This document shows, in pieces, positions 59,906 through 64,000 of a DNA stretch of 64,000 nucleotides. How positions within the stretch are numbered: the stretch's first letter is position 1; every line of letters begins with the position of its first letter. Made by a program: the position numbers and the translations under genes. Origin of the DNA: Hirundichthys speculiger (Eukaryota > Chordata > Actinopteri > Beloniformes > Exocoetidae). The notes under the pieces were generated by a model. The model was not told where the DNA came from. It saw only the letters and a list, made by a program, of their open reading frames with translations, and ran no database searches. The DNA is taken from the NCBI GenBank assembly GCA_018398805.1, contig JAGFBZ010000865.1, positions 1,054,001-1,118,000 on the forward strand, written 5' to 3'.

Positions 59906-61478
59906 CCTGAGTGTAATTTAATTATCATTGTTGTAAAACATGAATAAATACAGCAAATCCAAACCATTTATGTCTATATTTATTTCCAAAAAGAACATCA
60001 TAAAACAGTATTGCAAAATTAAAAAGTATTTCTTTTTGCTGTTTGTGTAACAGAAGTAACTAGTACATAAATCATTAAATAGAAATTACTTGGTATCGGT
60101 TGGTGCCTGGACTCCCGTACTTGCCGATACCGATACTGGCATTTTTGGCAGTATCGGAGCAATTTCCGATACTGGTATCGGAATCGGAACAACACTAAAG
60201 CTTAAAATAAAAATAAAAACATCTTTACCCGAGTTCAGTCAAAATGGACACAACTGATAAATGCGCCCATGTTAGGACACTAAGTAGCTCCTCGTTAACC
60301 ATCACTTTTTGACAAAAGATACACTTGGTGAGAAGATGAGAGGGATCTTAGCTGCAGAGATTTCAATTCTGATAAGAGAGACTTTTTGTCAAATGAGAAA
60401 CTGTTCCTTTTCATCTACTGGGTGGAGCTGAGCAGCAAAGGGCTAAAATTGGTTTCAAGTGTGAGTAAGTGCCTGGTGTGTGTGCCGTCCCTCATCTTGT
60501 GATAGATGGAAGTCTCCGGGGATGTGAGGCTGATTGTAACATGGTTGCTAATTGATCACAGGGCTGGGAATGATCTATGGTTCAGAGAGGGCCCACCAAA
60601 TTGGAAAGAGTTTCAACCACTTCTGCAAGCGAGCAATACCAAAAATTTTCAGTTTAATGACTGTCTTTGTGCGAATGGAAAAGATTTTACTCAACTTTTG
60701 CGATAACCCATGCCATATTAAATATTGGATTACGTTGATGTGTGCTGCAGGTGTTGACAGGTTTCTGATCGAGGATAGACTGAAAACACTGTCTTTAAAC
60801 AAGACCCTACCTTGACCCTGGAACTATAACTTCTCAACTTATTCATGACATGCCCTGGAGTGTTTTACACCTTTTACAAAAGCTGGTGTCCAACTTTGTT
60901 TATTTGGCCACACTCTATCTACCTATCCATAAATGGCCAGATAAAAATAAAGTATTTCAAGCAAGGCTAAGTACTGTGAGGTACAGGTGAGAAGACCTGA
61001 GGATAGAAGGCTTCCATTTCTCCTTATTTCCTATCTTAAGCAACAACAATGCTAATATATAATATCTGCTCCCTAAGGTCTGGGCAAAGAATCTTTTTGT
61101 CAATGATTTAGTTTTAATTGACAGAGAGGATACCCAAAGCTCTGTGTTAATATTGACGTATTTTTTAACAGAAAATCTTTTATGGGTATGTGAAGAGCTT
61201 TGGGGATAATCTAAACAAGATATACTGTACGTCCTCAAGTTAGCATTTGTATGAAATGCTGGACCACTGTACTTTGCCCTTACCTGATCCGTCATTATGT
61301 CTTCGAGATCATTTTCTGACATATTGAGAATGGAGGCAGCAATCGACTTGGCTTTGATCATAGACTTGGCTGAGAGGGCGCTTTTTGCTGCCACAGAGCT
61401 GGCCTGCCTCAACCTCCTCCTGTTCATCAACTGCTGCTTGACCTCTTGAACGTCTAAAAGGATTTCACTGGCCAGGGT
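46844..61478 (-). CDS. cntln: centlein, C-terminal exons (5' part off the right edge)
   Basis: Three phase-0 exons on the minus strand (61478-61284, 56816-56742, 46954-46844) join into a 126-residue C-terminus that is helical, charged and lacks any enzyme motif. Centlein is a large coiled-coil protein that links centrioles for centrosome cohesion. The identification rests on synteny (CNTLN lies immediately upstream of SH3GL2, same orientation, in other vertebrates) and on protein character. I do not rely on a residue-by-residue match. Introns are 4.5 and 9.8 kb. The remaining exons would lie beyond 64000. The alternative is another coiled-coil gene, which a protein search would settle. Confidence 0.65.
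46955..54480 (-). other. cntln: cntln last intron, left part
   Basis: 7.5 kb of non-coding DNA with CA/GT runs (48120-48440, 52660, 52790-52850). Homeodomain-word-rich patches lie at about 51310-51360 and 51990-52250. A short imperfect inverted repeat around TTATGCTACAGT lies at about 49130 and 49255. Minus-strand frames such as 47582-47863 lack splice sites and family motifs. I see no further exon. Confidence 0.45.
55395..55643 (-). pseudogene. BED-type zinc finger, N-terminus of hAT transposase
   Basis: 82 codons. [15 protein letters not shown], then [28 protein letters not shown] match the BED finger pattern: aromatic Trp/Phe, Cys-x2-Cys, His-x4-His. BED fingers bind the transposon ends. 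The rest of the transposase (RNase-H core and dimerisation domain) is missing, so it is a relic or a first exon left by internal deletion. Confidence 0.75.
55787..56191. mobile_element. TTAA-flanked MITE nested in the hAT element
   Basis: AGGTGGGGTAGGTGTTCTT at the left is matched by the complement of the right end (AAGAACACCTACCCCACCT). TTAA lies directly outside both ends (55783-55786, 56192-56195). It is 405 bp and non-coding, with a CpG-bearing middle. The TTAA target suggests piggyBac, but the ends do not start with CC, so the superfamily is unsettled. Confidence 0.8.
56299..56741 (-). other. cntln: cntln last intron, right end
   Basis: Non-coding, with a poly-A tract near 56373. Nothing else is seen. 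Confidence 0.5.
56742..56816 (-). CDS. cntln: cntln-like exon (second from the end)
   Basis: 75 nt, 25 codons, phase 0 both sides. It starts [20 protein letters not shown] and ends ILQQK. The acceptor is CTTGCAG and the donor is AAG|GTCAGG. It is too short to stand out as an open frame but is bracketed by good splice sites and joins in phase with both neighbours. Confidence 0.75.
56817..59280 (-). other. cntln: cntln intron with decayed transposon
   Basis: Non-coding apart from a degraded transposon stretch at 57700-58090. Overlapping frames at 58053-58444 on both strands have no supportable function. Confidence 0.45.
57700..58090 (-). mobile_element. degraded Tc1/mariner-like transposon fragment
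   Basis: GTGGCTGCCCAAATCATCAG followed by CCCTCCACCACTGTGCTTGA, and nearby GTGTTTGGTTTTTGTCAAACG, resemble a widespread fish Tc1-type transposase gene read on the minus strand. Frames are broken throughout and I could not place both ends. Confidence 0.4.
59281..59540. repeat. long (TA)n / TATG microsatellite
   Basis: About 260 bp of TA dinucleotides interrupted by TATG and TATC variants. The Tyr-Ile frames of 118 and 89 codons across it are artefacts. Confidence 0.95.
59777..60197. mobile_element. hAT-like MITE with GATACCGAT repeats
   Basis: The left end TAGAGATGTTCCGATACC and the complement of the right end (TAGTGTTGTTCCGATTCCGA) are inverted repeats. Multiple GATACCGATACTGG words lie near both ends and a long poly-A sits in the middle. 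This design is common for fish hAT MITEs. No convincing 8-bp target duplication is visible, so the outer borders or the age are uncertain. Confidence 0.65.
60198..61283 (-). other. cntln: cntln intron, right of the hAT MITE
   Basis: About 1.1 kb of intronic DNA ending at the GTAAGGGC donor of the 61284-61478 exon. Plus-strand frames at 60506-60815 have no recognised content. Confidence 0.45.
61284..61478 (-). CDS. cntln: cntln-like exon (third from the end)
   Basis: 195 nt, 65 codons, phase 0 both sides, between CCTTTCAG and CAG|GTAAGGGC splice sites. It begins [20 protein letters not shown], then has a basic RRLRQ, a six-residue periodic stretch [19 protein letters not shown] and an acidic end, [14 protein letters not shown]. 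Clean splice sites and an uninterrupted frame make it a real exon. The family assignment is less certain than the exon itself. Confidence 0.85.
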
Positions 61479-64000
61479 CTGAAAGGGGAGGAGAAAAGAA
61501 ATAAAATAAAGAAGAGTATGATGAAATGGATATAGAAAAACAAGAGGGCTAGCTATGCCTGGCAGATGAATAAATGAAATTGATCAAGCATGCGCCTGAG
61601 AGACCTAGTACATTATGGAGGAATATTGAGTTTGACACACTCAGATTCTCTTCGGTTTTGCCTTGCGCTCCCCTGTAGGAATGTGGACTCAAGGGTTTGT
61701 TGCCCTGTCGATTGAAAGCTGAGGGAATGCAGCTTTGATATTAAACACACCCCAAGTTTTGCAAAATTCTCAACAGACAGAGAATCATGCATCAGAGAGA
61801 GACAGAGAACTACTGATACATAAAATACAGCCATTCATTTATTTATTTGCTTTCTGAATGTCTTCACAGTACAACAGGGGCAGCATAACACTGTTAATAA
61901 TTAAGCTGTAAGGGGCTGTTCCAAATGGTGCCCGAGTGGATGGTGAAGGAAGAAGAGGAAGGCCCTGGATGGTACAGCTGTCAGGCACTAAATGGGAGTT
62001 TGCTCTAAATACAGACAGACAATTAAATGTTAAAACTGCCATTGTACATGAGTAAGTCAATAAAGTAAACTCCCCTTTGCTTCATTTTGAGCTTATTGAT
62101 CGAGGTAATAATCTTCTGTATCATTCCCTTGTAAACCTACCATAAAGCTGACCTAGGATAGAGGATCAGATGAGGGAAAGTGAGAGGCAGGAAAACTTCC
62201 AGTACACGAAAACCAGCAAACAAACAAAAAAAAGAAGAAGGTACGATTTGTTGTAGGACAGTAAAAAAAAAAAAAAAAAAACAAGAAAAAAAAAAAGAAA
62301 AGTCTATTTAATGTGTACATAAATATAAGCATATTTAAAACGTATTGAACATATTGAAAACCCACAAGGGAACTAAGTAATAAAGGTAATTTCAGTTAAC
62401 AACACTGAATAATGGCAATAAATCTCAGTTCCTCTTAGTCTCACACAGGTGAACCAGGTGCAGCTCCCACTGGAGACTCCTGAATAAGAAGTTCAAGGTT
62501 TGTTGTTAAAAATATTAGCTTTTTGCCCATTAGGAAGTTTACATAAACACATGGAGCTCTTGTTAGGAGGAATTTAAAGGAGATATCTGTAAGTATGTTA
62601 GAACTGTTGAGTTTCAGACTGAGCACTGCACATACTGGAATGCACAGTGCTTACAGGAGCAGGACTATTAGTCTGGCAACAGACTGGAAGATTAAAAAAA
62701 TAAAAAGAGTTAAAGAATCATCAGGACCAGTCAGCTCGAAGTTACAACATCAAAATAATGTAATGTAGCAATGTAGTAATGCTATAAGATTAAATTGCAT
62801 ATACATACTAGATGGTTTTGCTAGACAATGGCACTAACCATGAATGTAAATGCAGACACACAAAAAGAAATAATGCAATGTGATCATGTTTTAGTCAAAT
62901 TTTAACTTGTAATATGCAATGATTCTTTCTTTGGAGTGCTATGACTTGAAGTTAAATGTAAGTATTCAAGAAGGTAAACAAAAATCTCAAATCTCATTCA
63001 TTTTCTTATCAAGAAAGGTAGCTTTAGTTCATGATGGTGACCTGAGAGCTGTGTTTACCAACAAGGAATACAGAGCTCAATTCGCAAAGAGATGGAGATC
63101 CAATTATTTTATTTTGCAACCTAATTGATATTCACTGTCACTCGCCACAAGTTACATTCAGTTGCTGTGGCCTCTGCATCTGGAATAATCTGGAAAAAGA
63201 TTATGGGTGATTTTTTAGACTCACTCTCAGTCCTAGGAGAGATGGTTGGGATGGGTCAATGCAGGCTTCCCATGCAAAGTAAACACATATTCATAACATT
63301 TTGTGTGTTTGGACGTGCATGTCTGTGTTCTCTTAGTCTGCCAAGTACCACATAAATACAACAAACAATGTAGCCAGCAAGCCAATTTAGGCAGTTTGTG
63401 GATTAGGACAGGGAGATGGGAATCAAATGAGCAGCTAAAGAAATAACTTGTGACTACTGAAATACTCTTCACACATGAGTACACAGACACACAAAAACAA
63501 AAAAAAAATCAATCAAAATATAAATAGAAGAACAGGAAAAGAAAATGGTTTAATTTTACTGGATTATACAGACATCTTTCCTAGGTACATTTAAGTAAAA
63601 TGTGGCTCTCAGATAAATATGCCATTAAAACATTTGGTCCTGAATATACAAGCTGTACAATAAGTAATTACTGAGTAATTCTTTTTTTTTTTTAAGTACA
63701 CCCCCCAAACTATGCAGCAGGGATGACAAGCCAAAGTCCGATTTGCAAAACAATAATCTCAGTGTGTATGTGTATATTGTGGAATAGTCACAACATACAG
63801 GGCCACTGTTTAGCAGTTCAAGAGCAGTGCTTACAGCCTGGGGCATGTGCAGGGGCCAAAAGAATTTGTTGGCACACACAGCACACACAAAAAGTCTCCA
63901 CACAACAATATACACACAGCACACATGAGCACAGAGAACAAAAAAAAAAAAAAAAAGAAAAAGAAAAAGACACACACACGAGCGCACACACACACACACA
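61479..64000 (-). other. cntln: cntln upstream intron to the window edge
   Basis: AT-rich with poly-A tracts at about 62262-62298 and 63940-63970 and CA runs at the edge. No minus-strand exon with splice sites was found. The preceding exon should lie to the right, with a phase-0 donor. Confidence 0.45.

Overview
The window looks like nuclear DNA from a ray-finned fish, probably a percomorph-type teleost. It is AT-rich and gene-poor, with short exons, long introns, AT and CA microsatellites, and many fish-type transposons (Tc1, hAT, piggyBac-like, RTE and L2-like). There is no bacterial-style gene organisation. Most long open reading frames lie in transposons, microsatellites or introns and are not genes.

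Two protein-coding genes are present in part, both on the minus strand. (1) Endophilin-A1 (sh3gl2): start codon at 29545 and seven coding exons, reading down to 435, with the linker and SH3 exons lost off the left edge. Its first intron is about 25 kb. Two things stand out: a GC-AG splice donor after exon 2, and one extra base in exon 5 (135 nt where 134 are expected) that would truncate the protein at about 140 residues if real. Upstream of the start codon lie a CpG-bearing promoter region and a textbook RE1/REST silencer motif at 30135-30155. (2) Three phase-0 exons at 61478-61284, 56816-56742 and 46954-46844 encode the C-terminus of a helical, charged protein. I assign it to centlein (cntln), mainly because CNTLN lies directly upstream of SH3GL2 in the same orientation in vertebrates.

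Layout, left to right: 0.4-4.3 kb sh3gl2 exons 7 to 2; 4.3-29.5 kb intron 1, carrying a LINE 3' end (13.8 kb), Tc1-like and other TA-flanked MITEs (14.8, 20.9 kb), two hAT elements (21.3, 23.8 kb), an L2-like LINE tail (27.7 kb) and a 20-bp palindromic CRE (6.15 kb); 29.5-30.2 kb exon 1, promoter and RE1; 30.2-46.8 kb intergenic, with three RTE tails, a decayed Tc1 element (34.9-36.0 kb), a 3-kb RTE-type retrotransposon with 10-bp target duplications (36.3-39.2 kb), a TTAA-flanked piggyBac-like element full of nested palindromes (40.2-41.7 kb) and a homeodomain-motif-rich, conserved-noncoding-like stretch (42.5-46.1 kb); 46.8-61.5 kb cntln exons and introns, with a BED-finger hAT element (54.5-56.3 kb) that itself contains a TTAA-flanked MITE; 61.5-64 kb upstream intron.

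Endophilin-A1 is a presynaptic membrane-bending protein and centlein is a centrosomal cohesion protein; their adjacency reflects conserved synteny rather than a shared pathway. I found no tRNA, rRNA, CRISPR array or obviously novel gene system. The most interesting items are the RE1 site, the exon-5 indel, the GC-AG intron and the nested or palindromic transposon structures.
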